From assembly GCF_050003625.1 (NCBI RefSeq), contig NC_134401.1, positions 94,342,852 to 94,406,851 on the forward strand: a stretch of 64,000 bases of DNA, written 5' to 3'. Within the stretch, counting starts at the first letter, position 1. Each line of letters begins with the position of its first letter. Both the position numbers and the translations under genes were made by a program. The notes under the pieces are model-generated. The model saw nothing but the letters and a program-made list of their open reading frames with translations. It had not been told where the DNA came from and did not search any database. Positions 22,130 to 33,289 of this stretch are shown one piece after another. The DNA comes from Haematobia irritans. Taxonomy: Eukaryota > Arthropoda > Insecta > Diptera > Muscidae.

Positions 22130-23220
22130 TTAAATACAATTTTTCGCATTTTTTAAGTGAGTACTTTTTTTAACAGGAAATACATACACACAAAATAATA
22201 ATAATATAATTTTTGAACCTATAATAAATTGTTGTCAAAGAAAATTTTTAAGTTCAACAAAATTTTTGTTGATATAACACAATTGTGATTGGAATTACAA
22301 AATAAAATTTTAAGTAATTTCAATTGTATATATTTTAGTAAAAACTAAAACAGATTTGTCTACAACATTTGTGTTTTCTGTAACATATATATACAAAATG
22401 AGATTTAATACAAAAAAAAAAAAATGATACATCAACAATATCACGCATCGCTGTATAGCTTTGCTTATATTTATTTTATTATTATTATTTTTTTTTTATT
22501 TACCTATACATATAATTTATATATATATATATTTTTTTTTTGAGCACGTGTTTTTTCTTCTGTTGTATGTATGTTACCATTCCGCGACACTAAGATTAGA
22601 AGAATTTTTTTGTTTTGTTTCTTGAAATTTTCCTTATAAACTGTCTGACCTTGGTATTCGCATAAATATCTGGGTTTTGTTTATTTTATTTTCTTTCCTT
22701 TTTGTCTTGCCCATTATTTGCCGGGTATTTGTGTTTTTTCCGTATATTTCGGCCACCTCCAATTTGCCGAGTTTTTCATTGATAAATTTATTCCCGATGA
22801 GACATTTTGCAAGGAACATTTAAACATTCAAGACAAGGTAGTGTATATGTATGAAAATTCTGTTATTTTAAATGAGATGAGAATATGTGTAGATCTTTCT
22901 GTTTGTTATTAATTATATGTGGATGGATATATGTTCCGTTGGATAGATAGATGGATGTATAAATAATGTGGAAAAATGTGAAAAAACCTGTGATTTTTAT
23001 GGGTGACTAAGAAAGCAAAATACTACTAATGTTTTTGAATTTTAAACAATTTTCTAAGTGGGTGGAGAGAGAGAGCAGATATGTTGACATTTATTTGCCA
23101 TGGTTTTCTGGTGTTTGTGAAATACATCTTATGATTGCCATTCCAAAGTCCTTCGTTTCTGAGGAAATGAAACAGGTACCACCCATTTTATACCCTGCGA
23201 TTGATAAATCTAGTTAACGC
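22130..23220. other. AT-rich sequence with simple repeats; no supported gene
   Basis: Contains an (AT)n run at 22514-22532 and T-runs. A short plus-strand open stretch at 22740-22836 reads as protein-like but lacks an ATG and an acceptor (see findings). Otherwise nothing is recognised. Confidence 0.4.
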
Positions 23221-23224
23221 TGAA

Positions 23225-23345
23225 ATATACGGTCTAATAGACTAGGTTAGATGTAATGATAGCCAGTTACTTCAGACTCACTTAGACTTTCAGTTCCTTG
23301 TGATAATACCATATATCTGAACTTTTCTCTTATCTATGAGCGCTA
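23225..23345 (-). mobile_element. Decayed SINE tail
   Basis: Positions 23240-23340 follow the SINE tail order: TAGGTTAGATG, CAGACTCACTTAGACT, CCTTGTGATA, GAACTTTTCTCTTATC. There are many substitutions and no tRNA head. Confidence 0.55.
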
Positions 23346-23559
23346 CCCGATTTTAGTGTTTAATAGTGATTTCGATATAACACAAATGTGTTGAATATTT
23401 TACACTCTACCCCAATAAATCGAATTTTTTTGTTCGATTGGAAAATCTAGTGCAGCCTACCCAAAACATGCACATTATATTCTACCAAAACTGGGCAATT
23501 TTTGTTGTTTGTTGGTAGACTAGTAGAATTCTTTATGTTAGTAGATTTTGCAAAATATT

Positions 23560-24020
23560 GCTTCACAAAATTTTCTATAGAAATAAAATTTTGAAAAAAA
23601 TTTTCTATGGAAATAAAATTTTGACAAAATTTTCTATGGGAATAAAGTTTTGACAAAATTTGATTTCTATAGAAAATGTTCTATAACAATAAAACGTTGA
23701 CAAAATTTCTACGACAATAAAATTTTGACAAAATTTTCTATAGAAATAAAATTTTGTCAAATATTTATTTAAATAGAAAATTTTGTCTAATGTTTTAAAA
23801 ATTTTATTTCTATAGAAAATTTTGTCAAAATTTTATTTCAATAGAAAATTTTGTTAAAATTTTATTTCCATAGAAAATTTTTTTCAAAATTTTATTCTTG
23901 TAGAAAATTTTGTCAACGTTTTATTGTTATAGAACATTTTCTATAGAAATCAAATTTTGTCAAAACTTTATTCCCATAGAAAATTTTGTCAAAATTTTAT
24001 TTCCATAGAAAATTTTGTCA
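23560..24020. repeat. 29-bp minisatellite with a strand flip
   Basis: Units run as TTTTGACAAAATTTTCTATA up to about 23745 and then as the inverse TTTTGTCAAAATTTTATTTC to 24020. The array edge at 23512-23560 shows TGGTAGAC and TAGTAGATTTT, related to the edge sequence seen at other arrays. Confidence 0.9.
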
Positions 24021-24176
24021 AGTAGAGGATGCTGATGAGGAATGTGCTAATTCCGAAACGTGCGTCCATCCAACCATCTTGCAGTCTATAGGGCTTTGCC
24101 CAAATAAATTTGGTTAATCTACACTTGTAGTTTAGTCAATGTATGGTTTTAAGCTGCAATAAAAACAACAACAATG
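24018..24176. mobile_element. Partial retroposon-like unit R
   Basis: Matches the second half of unit R from GTAGAGGATGCTGATGAGG through ATAGGGCTTTGCCC to AAAACAACAACAAT, with an internal deletion of about 25 bp around 24113. It is fused directly to a 29-bp array on its left, as at 5.7 kb. Confidence 0.6.
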
Positions 24177-24296
24177 CTTAAAGAACAAAAACCAACAATA
24201 ACAAAACAAAACGAATGAAAGAAAGAAGAGGAAGCACGCTCAAAATAAAACCCAGCCAACTTCACTCAAATCGATGATTTGATGGTGGCAAAGGAA

Positions 24297-24632
24297 AAGA
24301 GAGATGTTTGTATGAATTTATTTCGGCATAAGCCGGTTATCAATGTAAAACCTTTTTTCGGAAGGTTCAAGTGTGGTTTATTGTTGGGTTTAATGAACTG
24401 CCTGAATTTATTCTGATAATTGGTTGATAGTTTTGCGGCAAGTAGAGGATGCTGGTGAGGAATGTGTTAATTCCGAAACGCGCGTCCATCCAACCATCTT
24501 GAAGTCTATAGGGCTTTGCCCAAATAAATTTGACAAGCAGACTTTTCCTCTGTTTGTTAAGCTACACTTGTAGTTTAGTCAATGTATGGTTTTAAGCTGA
24601 AATCAAAAAAAAAAAAAAAAAAACAACAACAA
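24297..24632. mobile_element. Retroposon-like unit R, copy 3
   Basis: A full copy starting TTATTTCGGCATAAGCCGG. It ends with an A-run of about 20 bases and then CAACAACAA before the next minisatellite. Three full copies in the window share both ends, so unit R has defined boundaries. Confidence 0.7.
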
Positions 24633-25220
24633 AATTTGATTTCTATAGAAAATGTTCTCTAACAATAAAATTTTAACAAAATTTTCTATAACAATAAAAT
24701 TTTGACAAAATTTTCTATAACAATAAAAATTTGACAACATTTTCTATAGAAATAAAATTTTGACAACATTTTCTATAGAAATAAAATTTAAACAAAATTT
24801 TCAATAGAAATAAAATTTAAACACAATTTTCAACAGAAATAAAATTTTAACAAAATTTTCTATTGAAATAAAATTTTGACAAAAATTAATATAGAAATAA
24901 AATCTTCACAAAATTTCCTATAGAAATAAAATTTTAACAAAATTTTCTATAGAAATAAAATTTTAACAAAATTTTCTATAGAAATAAAATTTTAACAAAA
25001 TTTTCTATAGAAATAAAATTTTGAGAAAATGTTCTATACTAAAAAAATTTTGTGAAAATGTTATATTAAAATAAAATTTTGAAAAAATTTTCTACAGAAA
25101 TAAAATTTTGACAAAATTTTCTATTGAAATAAAGTTTTATCAAAATTCTCTATAGAAATAAAATTTTGTCAAAATTTTCTATTGAAATACAATTTTGAGA
25201 AAATTTTCTAAAGTAATAAA
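24633..25220. repeat. 29-bp minisatellite array
   Basis: Includes a local subfamily with TTTAACAAAATTTTC in place of TTTGACAAAATTTTC at 24840-25010. This indicates local amplification of a variant unit. Confidence 0.92.
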
Positions 25221-25221
25221 T

Positions 25222-25275
25222 AGTAGCCAGTGATTTCAGGCTCATTTAAACTATTCGGTATAACATATAGTGATG
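25222..25275 (-). mobile_element. SINE tail scrap
   Basis: GTAGCCAGTGATTTCAGGCT and CATTTAAACTATTCGG are decayed versions of the SINE 3' region. It directly borders the start of element B. Confidence 0.4.
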
Positions 25276-25559
25276 AACATTTTTATACCCTGCGCCACAC
25301 TGTGGAACAGGGTATTATAAGTTAATGCATATGTTTGCAACACCCTAAAGGAGACGAGATAGACACATGGTGTCTTTGGCAAAAATGCTCAGTGTGGGCT
25401 CCTGAGTCGATATAGCCATGTCCGTCCGTCCGTAAACACATTTTTGTAATCAAAGTCTAGGTCGCAGTTTTAGTCCAATCGACTTCAAACTTTGCACAAG
25501 TATGTGTTTTGGCTCAGAATAGAACCCTATTGATTTTGGAAGAAATCGGTTCAGATTTA

Positions 25560-26495
25560 GATATAGCTCCCATATATATCTTTCGCCCGATATAGACTTA
25601 TATGACCCCAGAAGCCAGAGTTTTACCCCAATTTGGTTGAAATTTTTTAGGAGTACAATTAGTACTATAGTCAAGTGTGCCAAATTTTATTGAAATCGCT
25701 TCAGATTTAGATATAGCTCCCATATATAGCTTTCGCCCGATTTACACTCATTTGCCCACAGCGGCCAATTTTTTTCTCCGATTTAGTTGAAATTTTGCAT
25801 AAGGAGTAGAATTAGCATTGTAACTATGCGTACCAAATTTGGTTGAAATCGGTTCAGATTTGGATATATCTCTCATATATAGCTTTCGCCCAATTTACAC
25901 TCATATGACCACAGAGGTCAATTTTTAACTCCGATTTAGTTCACATTTTGCAAAGGGAGTATAATTAGCATTGTAGCTATGCGTGCCAAATTTGGTTGAC
26001 ATCGGTTCAGATTTAGATATAGCTCCCATATATATATTTCGCCCGATATGGACTTATATGGCCCCAGAAGCCAGAGTTTTACCTTACTTTGGTTGAAATT
26101 TTGCACTAGGAGTACAATTAGTAGTGTAGTCAAGTGTGCCAAATTTTATTGAAATCGGTTCAGATTTAGATATAGCTCCCATATGTATCGTTCGCCCGAT
26201 TTACACTCATATGACCACAGTGGCCAATCTTTTACTCCGATTTAATTGAAATTTTGCACAGGGAGTAGAATTAGCATTGTAGCTATGCGTGTCAAATTTG
26301 GTTGAAATCGGTTCAGATTTAGATATAGCTCCCATATATAGCTTTCGTCCGATTTACACTCATATGACCACAGAGGCAAATTTTTTGCTCCGATTTAGTT
26401 GAAATTTTGCACAGGGAGTAAAATTAGCATTGTTGCTATGCGTGCCAAATTTGGTTGAAATCGGTTTAGATTTGGATATAGCTCCCATATATATG
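25560..26495. repeat. About 154-bp tandem array of element B
   Basis: At least six units at 153-158 bp spacing, each with GGTTCAGATTTAGATATAGC. Reverse-strand open frames (repeating LLVQNFNQ and LWLLGPYKSISGE peptides) are repeat by-products. Confidence 0.9.
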
Positions 26496-26899
26496 TTTTT
26501 CTAATTTCGACAAAAAGTTGTATAAATGACTCTAATTTTCCTAAACTTCTAATACGTATATATCGAGCGATAAATCATAAATAAACTTTTGCGAAGTTTC
26601 CTTAAAATTGCTTCAGATTTAAATGTTTCCCATATTTTTATACCCTCCATCATAGGATGGGGGTATATTAACTTTGTCTTTCCGTTTGTAACACATCGAA
26701 ATATTGCTCTAAGACCCCATAAAGTATATATATTCTGGGTCGTGGTGAAATTCTGAGTCGATCTAAGCATGTCCGTCCGTCCGTCTGTTGAAATCACGCT
26801 AACTTCCGAACGAAACAAGCTATCGACTTGAAACTTGGCACAAGTAGTTGTTATCGATGTAGGTCGGATGGTATTGAAAATGGGCCATATCGGTCGACT

Positions 26900-27760
26900 T
26901 TTACGTATAGCCCCCATATAAAGGGACCCTCAGATTTGGCTTGTGGAGCCTCTAACAGAAGCATATTTCATCCGATCCGGCTGAAATTTGGTACATGGTG
27001 TTGGTATATGGTCTCTAACAACCATGCAAAAATTGGTCCACATCGGTCCATAATTATATATAGCCCCCATATAAACCGATCCCCAGATTTGGGTTCCGGA
27101 GCCTCAAAGAGAAGCAAATTTCAACCGATCCGGCTGAAATTTGGTACATGGTGTTGGTATATGGTCTCTAATAACCATGCAAAAATTGGTCCACATCGGT
27201 CCATAATTATATATAGCCCCCATATAAACCGATCCCCAGATTTGGCTTGCGGAGCCTAAAAGAGAAGCAAATTTCATCCGATCCGGCAGAAATTTGGTAT
27301 ATGGTGTTGGTATATGGTCTCTAACAATCATGCAAAAATTGGTCCTCATCGGTCGATAATTATATATAATCCCCATATAAACCGATCCCCAGATTTGGCT
27401 TGCGGAGCCTCAAAGAGAAGCAAATTTCATCCGATCCGGCTGAAATTTGGTACATGGTGTTGGTATATGGTCTCTAACAACCATGCAAAAATTGGTCCAC
27501 ATGGGTTCATAATTATATATAGCCCCCCATATAAACCGATCCCCAGATTTGGCTTGCGAAGTCTCCAAGAGAAGCAAATTTCATCCAAGCCGGTTGTAAT
27601 TTGGAACATGGTGTTAGTATATGATCTTTAACAACCGTGCCAGAATTGGTCCATATCGGTCCATAATTATATATAGCCCCCATATAAAACGTTCTCCAGA
27701 TTTGACCTCCGGAGCCTCTTGGAGGAGCAAAATTCATCCGATCCGGTTCAAATTAGGAAC
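26900..27760. repeat. About 154-bp tandem array of element A copy 2
   Basis: CCCCATATAAACCGATC recurs at about 27066, 27219, 27373, 27522 and 27680. Units carry GAAATTTGGTACATGGTGTT. Open frames on both strands are not genes. Confidence 0.9.
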
Positions 27761-27837
27761 ATGGTGTTAATATATGGTCGCTAACAACCATACCAAAATT
27801 GGTCCAATCACACAAAAATTGGTCCATATTGGTTCAT

Positions 27838-28305
27838 AGTCATGGTTGCCACTAGAGCCAAAAATAATCTACCAAAATTTTATTTCTATAGAAAATTTTG
27901 TAAAAATTTTATTTCTAGAGAAAATTTTGTTAAAATTTTATTCGGTTCATAATAAAATTTTCATCATTGTCAAAATTTTATTTCTATAGAAAATTTTGTC
28001 AAAATTTTATTTCTATAGAAAATTTTGTTCAAATTTTATTCGGTTCATAATCATGGTTGCCACTCGAGCCACAAATAATCTACCAAGATTTTATTTCTAT
28101 AGAAAATTTTGTCAAAAGTTTATTTCTATAGAAAATTTTGTTAAAATTTTATTTCTGTAGAAATTTTTGTAAAAATTTTCTTTCTATAGAATATTTTGTC
28201 AAAATTTTTATTTCTATAGAAAATTTTGTGAAAATTTTATTTCTATAGAAAATTTTGTTAAAATTTTATTTCTGTAGAAAATTTTGTCAAAATTTTATGT
28301 CTACT
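27838..28305. repeat. 29-bp minisatellite inside element A copy 2
   Basis: Begins twice (27841 and 28050) with the edge sequence GGTTGCCACT...GAGCCA, AATAATCTACCAA, then TTTTATTTCTATAG units. Its position within element A is the same as in copy 1, so the array is an inherited part of element A. Confidence 0.9.
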
Positions 28306-28918
28306 TTGTCAAACTGAATTATATACGTATTGGATCGATGTTTTTTGATACCTTGGTTTTAAGATACCTTGCCATCGGCAAGCGTTACCGCAACTTGAGT
28401 AATTCGATTGTGGATGGCAGTGTTTAGAAGAAGTTTCTACGCAATCCATGATGGAGGGTGCATAAGCTTCGGCCTGGCCGAACTTACGGCCGTATATACT
28501 TGTTTTTACTAACATTGTGTTCCACCCTAGTGCATTAGCCGACTTAAATTTTGAGTCTATAGATTTTGTTGAAGTCTATTAAATTCTGTCCAGATCGAGT
28601 GATATTTAAATGTATGTATTTGGGACAAACCTTTATATATAGCCCCAACACATTTGACGGATGTGATATGGTATCGAAAATTTAGATCTACAAAGTGGTG
28701 CATGGTATAATATAGTCGGCCCCGCCCGACTTTAGACTTTCCTTACTTGTTTATGGATCAATCAGGCTTTAAATGCATGTTCTATTAGAATACATTTCTC
28801 ATTTATCGGATTTGCATTCAGTTTTCACTAATTAAAACAAACTATAATATTTGCTTAAAAAAAAATTCGTTAAATTTAGGATATGAAATTTGGAAATTCG
28901 CATCCCTCTGCTTTAAAC

Positions 28919-29690
28919 TAGAGGTGTGCACGTGACACGAAATTGTCGTGACTCACGCATGAGTCGTGTTGCGTGAGCGTGATTAACAAACCAAAATGTC
29001 GTGCGTGAGCGTGAGTCACGAAAATAATATCTTCGTGAGTGTGCGGGATGCGCTTTACAGACTATCAGTTATTCCGGACGGAATGTCGGTGTTTGTAAAG
29101 AATCTTACAGTGTGTCGGATCGATACGACATGTCGGGGATGACTAAATAATCGGTAAATGTGTTATCGATCACATAAACATACAGCAGTATCGATTATGC
29201 CTTCAGACTTAACTTATAATGTGCACAATATATGGGATATATTCGACACGAGCACTGTCGTCCGGAATAACTGATAGTCTGTAAAGCGCATGAGTAAGGA
29301 ATTACGCTCATGAAAATATTCCCGCTCACCAACATAAAACGCTTAAGAGTTAAATTCATTTACAATTTTAGTGACACCTGGGATGTTAAGAATTTAATAA
29401 AGCTGTTGATTTTAATAATGCTCATGTTTTCAGACACGTCGCTAAGGTAAATTACCCATAAAACTAGTCGTGAGTCACGACATTTTTCGTGAGTCACGAT
29501 ATTTTTCGTGAGTCACGGTATTTTTAGTAAGTTGCGACATTTTCGTGCGTGAATGTGCGTGAGTACAAATTTTCTTTTCGTGAGTGTGCATGAGCATGAG
29601 TCCTACCACACAATATCGTACGTGAGTAAGTTTTTTTCGTCGTGAGTGTGCGTGAGCGTGAGTAAACTATTACTCACGTGCACACCTCTA
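28919..29690. mobile_element. hAT-like non-autonomous element with perfect 8-bp TSD
   Basis: The ends are TAGAGGTGTGCACGTGA at 28919 and its inverse TCACGTGCACACCTCTA at 29674-29690. Both sides are flanked by CTTTAAAC (28911-28918 and 29691-29698), an exact 8-bp target duplication. Much of the interior is degenerate CGTGAGTCACGA-type subrepeats in both orientations. There is no transposase. TIR style and TSD length fit the hAT superfamily. Confidence 0.9.
29049..29290. mobile_element. Palindromic-ended MITE nested in the hAT-like element
   Basis: The ends TGCGCTTTACAGACTATCAG (then TTATTCCGGAC) at 29049-29079 are exactly inverted at 29260-29290, giving a perfect TIR of at least 31 bp on a 242-bp element. 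It interrupts the CGTGAGT subrepeats, so it inserted after the host element formed. The true TSD cannot be separated from the outer GCGC palindrome. Confidence 0.85.
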
Positions 29691-29696
29691 CTTTAA

Positions 29697-29876
29697 ACAC
29701 TGAAAAACAGTGAACCCACCAGGAAGAAAACTTTTGATTAATTTTAGAAAATTTTGATTATTTTTAGAAATTTTTAACTAAACAATTTTACAAACGCTGA
29801 CATCACGCCGATATCATAAAAATAATTAAATATTTTTCGACAAATTCAAGAAAATTTATTAGACGTAATTATTTTA
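29697..29876 (+). mobile_element. Truncated M3 MITE
   Basis: ACACTGAAAAACAGTGAACC, then CAAATTCAAGAAAATTTATT, as in the full M3 copies. It breaks off at the next TIR element. It directly follows the hAT target duplication. Confidence 0.65.
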
Positions 29877-30240
29877 TTTAGCTTCCCTACGGGAAATTGG
29901 TGCAAATTGCCACTGACCGACCTATCACAGGACTGGTGCCGGTGATCCAGTTTGTCGCAGTTTTTAAATAGTCATAATTTAATGATTTCCATACTCGCTC
30001 GATATAAAAATCTTATTGGATCCACAGATTTAGTGAAATAGAATTACCAGAATAACCTATTGTTCAATATATTTAATGACAAACCCATGTTAATGTGACC
30101 GGTCCCTTCCATACGCTTTGACCAGAACTGTCATACGTGTATTTAAAATTACAAAAATAACGGGTAGCTCATAGTTGTTTGACTTAAAACAGGTGTCCTC
30201 ATATGGGGACAGAGGGCGGTAATGGGTTAAGGAAGCTAAA
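29877..30240. mobile_element. TIR element with TTTAGCTTCC ends
   Basis: TTTAGCTTCC at 29877-29886 is inverted as GGAAGCTAAA at 30231-30240. The 364-bp interior has no frame. It interrupts an M3 MITE. No TSD was confirmed. Confidence 0.5.
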
Positions 30241-30995
30241 TTTAACTTATTTTTATTGGAAAAAAAATTATTTGCTTGTACTTAAATTTTACTATTTTTA
30301 TCGAAATTTTCCACAGCTATGTCTCAAAAATTTTATGAACTAAACGTGAGTATAAAGTTCAATGACCGTACACATAAGTTCAATATGAACTAAAGTAAAA
30401 GAAGATTTTCGTACGATTCCCAAAAATAGTAAGAATGAACTACTGTATGGTTAAAATGGTCATGATTTGGTGCTAATGATTTTCTTCTTTACTTTTAGTT
30501 AAATTTTTCTTCTATGAGATGATGTAATTTCGTGAACTACAGTCAAAAAGTACAACAGGGCATTCAAATTTCCTGGTTTTAATAACGCTTTTTGGAAATC
30601 TCAAAATGTGGAGTAAAATTTAGTTCAATTTTCGTGCGAGGTAGTTCATTCTTCCTATAAAGCAGTTCACTTTTTTATCTTTCACTTGACAACCAATACC
30701 AAAATCCTTAAAGGAAGGTCAAAATCTTTGTATTTTTTTGTTTTCGAGTGTATATTGTGATATTTTTTTTTTTTTATTCGTAAAGACATCTTCGCCGAAA
30801 TCCTAAAATGTGAAGAAAGTTTCGTTAACAGTACGAACTTTATAATGAAAATAGTTAAAATATTTCGTAGACATTTCGTATACTCGTAAAATGTTTACGA
30901 AAACCAATGAAAGTTTCGTTGTTTTAATGAAGAATTTACGATAAATAGTTAATGAAGAATATTTCGTAAAATTAACGGAGAGATTTCTTTCGGTG
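30241..30995. repeat. M4-type MITE-like repeats
   Basis: Shares TTTTATGAACTAAAC, AAAATTTAGTTCAATTTTCG and TAGTTCATTCTTCCTATAAA with 46133-46365, where the ends TACACTGAAAA and TTTCTGTGTA are visible. Positions 30783-30995 hold a further AT-rich repeat rich in TTTCGTTA and ATTTCGTA. Confidence 0.5.
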
Positions 30996-32215
30996 TAGTC
31001 AAAAATGACATTTGTATTTTGGATCGGCCAATACATTTTTGCGCTCACGACAATATAATGATCAGAGAACTATGATTCTTCCTTTTGGTGGTTTGTAAAC
31101 AATATAATGACCTGTCAATAAAAACAATATGATATTGCTCGAATTTCTAATGGGACAGACATACCAGTGGTAACACTTCGTAGCAGCTACTACAAATTTT
31201 ACTGTTACTTTTAATATGTCTTCAAATTTGTCTTTTTTGTGGGCTGATAACACAGCAACATTATTCGACCTGCCCTATTGTTGAAATCAATACGGACTAT
31301 GTTCGTAGATAACATAAAGTCTTGACTAATGTCATTACTGGGGATATTCTATTTAGCAAAATAAGCAAGACCGACAATTGTGTATACACAACAAAGTTAT
31401 GCAAAATAGAACAACAACAAAAAAAAAACAACGATAGTAGTGTGCAAAACAATCTAAACTAACAAATTCTACTATTGACAAAACAACATTTAAACAATAT
31501 TACATACATACAAACACAGCATTATGTATAAGTATCGTTTATCGTTTGCTTAAGCATAACAAGTTTTTGTTTTCGAAAAGTCAAATAAAGAACAACAATC
31601 TAACAACTACGATCTCAAGAAATCATCGGCACAACGTTAAATACACACCCCCCGAAAACATTGAAGAAATCCAAAACAATTTGTTTTTATTTTTGTTGTT
31701 GTGCTCAACCATATGACTACCACTACACACATACAAGTGTGCATATACATATATACCCCCGATTTTGGGAAAACTTATTTGACATCTCCATACACAGTAC
31801 GAAACCGGTTTTTCTTTACACAGAGCCAACAATCGAAAGACCTTCCAAAAGTATCCAGTGAATTGGCTTTGACCAGTTCTGTTTTATAGTAGAAGAAGCT
31901 ATTAGGAGTAGATATTGAGACTTAGGGTTACTTATTCCCTATATTCCCTCGCATGATTATACTCTTAAATTGCAAAACTGCTCTTATTATATGACTGTAT
32001 AATTCTCTTTATCGTATGGTATTTATGCTTAGTATATATTATCAAGATTGTTTGAAAAACACTATGCAACAAAAATTCCATTTGTTTTAAAAAAATAATA
32101 ATTAAGCACGAGAATTTGACCTCGTGTTGAGTTTCGAAATCTTCATCTTATTGCAGCTCTCATGATGGTTTGATGAAAAACATAATAATTTGTTGTTTTC
32201 CATTTTTAAATTATT
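30996..32215. other. No gene recognised
   Basis: A low-repeat, A/C-rich stretch around 31370-31620 (AACAACAAC runs) looks like fly leader sequence but has no supporting splice or start signals. Short frames of 60-70 codons have no recognisable content. Confidence 0.35.
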
Positions 32216-32218
32216 ATT

Positions 32219-33286
32219 ATTTTTATACCCACCCCACATCGAAATATCGATTTCCGACTATATAAAATATATATATTTTTGATCAGGGAGAAATTCTGGG
32301 ATGATATAACGATGTCCGTCTGTCTCTCTGTTTTAATCACGCTACAGAAGCTTTCGTGCTGAAATACAGAAGCTTTCGTGCTGAAATTTTGCACAAACTT
32401 GCCTTGTCACAAACTCGCCTTTTGTCTGCAGGCAGCTCAAATTCGAAGATGGGCTATATCGCTCCAGATTTTGATGTAGCCCCCATAGCGCTGAATATAG
32501 TGTGGTTTCGTATATCCCCCATATAGCCCGATCTCCCGATTTGACTTTTTGGGCTTCCATACACTTTTTCCGATTTTCCTAAAATTGGAAATCTAGAGAT
32601 ACTTTCGGTCCATAAACAAATGTGACGAAGATGGTGAGTATAGGTACAGCCCCCATATTGTCCGATCGCCCGCAATTTTTATTCGATTTGTCTGAAATTG
32701 GAAATGGAGAGGTATTTTATGTCCACACATAAGTGTACCGAAGATGGTGTGTATCAGTCCAACTTTTGGTATCTCCCCCATTTAGACCGATCTTCCGATT
32801 TGACCTCTTGAACGTCTAGACATCCAAATTTTTATGCAATTTGCCTGAAATTCAAAATCTAGAGGTATTTTTTGTCGGTAAATAGGTGTGGCGAATATGG
32901 TGTGTATGTTTTGGTACATATGTTTGCTTGGCAGAATATCCACCTGAAATTCTATACATTTCCAAGTAACCGCCACGACGAAGTGCTTTCTAAGGAAGCA
33001 GTTATATTTGATTCCTGGTGGTGTGTATTTAATGGCGTTTTCGATTCGCAAAAAATATGTTGCCTTGGTGTTACCCTACTTTTTTCCTCATTGCATTTTC
33101 GACCAAATGATAGCGTCATTCCAAAGTTATTGTTAATTCCTAATATTGTGAGAGATACAGGATCCAAAATCTATCACAGTGTCCTTCATATTTTGCTATC
33201 AATTTCGAAAATGTTGCACCTTTTTTCCCAATCGAAATCGCTATAAGATTCGGCCCGGCCGAACTTAAGTTTGTATATACTTGTTT
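32219..33286 (+). mobile_element. HINE-like element D
   Basis: Starts TTTTTATACCCACCCCACAT and ATCGATTTCCGACTATATA. It contains GATGTCCGTCTGTC and units with AGCCCCCATA and CCGATC. Near 33015 it has TGGTGGTGTGTATTTAA, the inverse of its 5' start. It ends TTCGGCCCGGCCGAACTTAA, then GTATATACTTGTTTT. About 200 bp (33032-33235) between the 3' subterminal motif and the hairpin is foreign. The TTCGGCC-C-GGCCGAA stem matches elements A and C. Confidence 0.6.
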
Positions 33287-33289
33287 TCA

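Larger units (their letters stand above)
26636..28507 (+). mobile_element. HINE-like element A, copy 2, nested in B
   Basis: It starts with TTTTTATACCCTCCATCATAG and ends TTCGGCCTGGCCGAA, then ACGGCCGTATATACTTGTTT. ACCCTCCATCAT at 26642-26653 is the exact inverse of 28448-28459, giving a 12-bp subterminal inverted repeat. TTCGGCC-T-GGCCGAA at 28468-28482 is a perfect stem. The internal order equals copy 1: the GACGGAC region, six units of about 154 bp (26900-27750), then a 29-bp array. T-runs lie on both sides of the junction, as expected for insertion between T residues. Confidence 0.75.
25281..28752 (+). mobile_element. HINE-like element B, interrupted by element A
   Basis: The 5' end is TTTTATACCCTGCGCCACAC at 25281. 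The 3' end has GTGGTGCATGGTATAAT at 28695, a GTCGG/CCGAC-type hairpin (28715-28731) and TTACTTGTTT. The two subterminal stretches are inverted matches, 13 of 15 by eye. Internal units of about 154 bp are marked by AGCTCCCATATATA at 25565, 25719, 26022, 26176 and 26330. The 3' part resumes immediately after element A ends at 28507. No protein coding was found. Confidence 0.7.

Noticed and set aside
26549..27737. Overlapping open frames of 90-143 codons on both strands in the element A array
   Set aside because: They fall exactly on the 154-bp units, on both strands, and repeat with them. They are repeat by-products.
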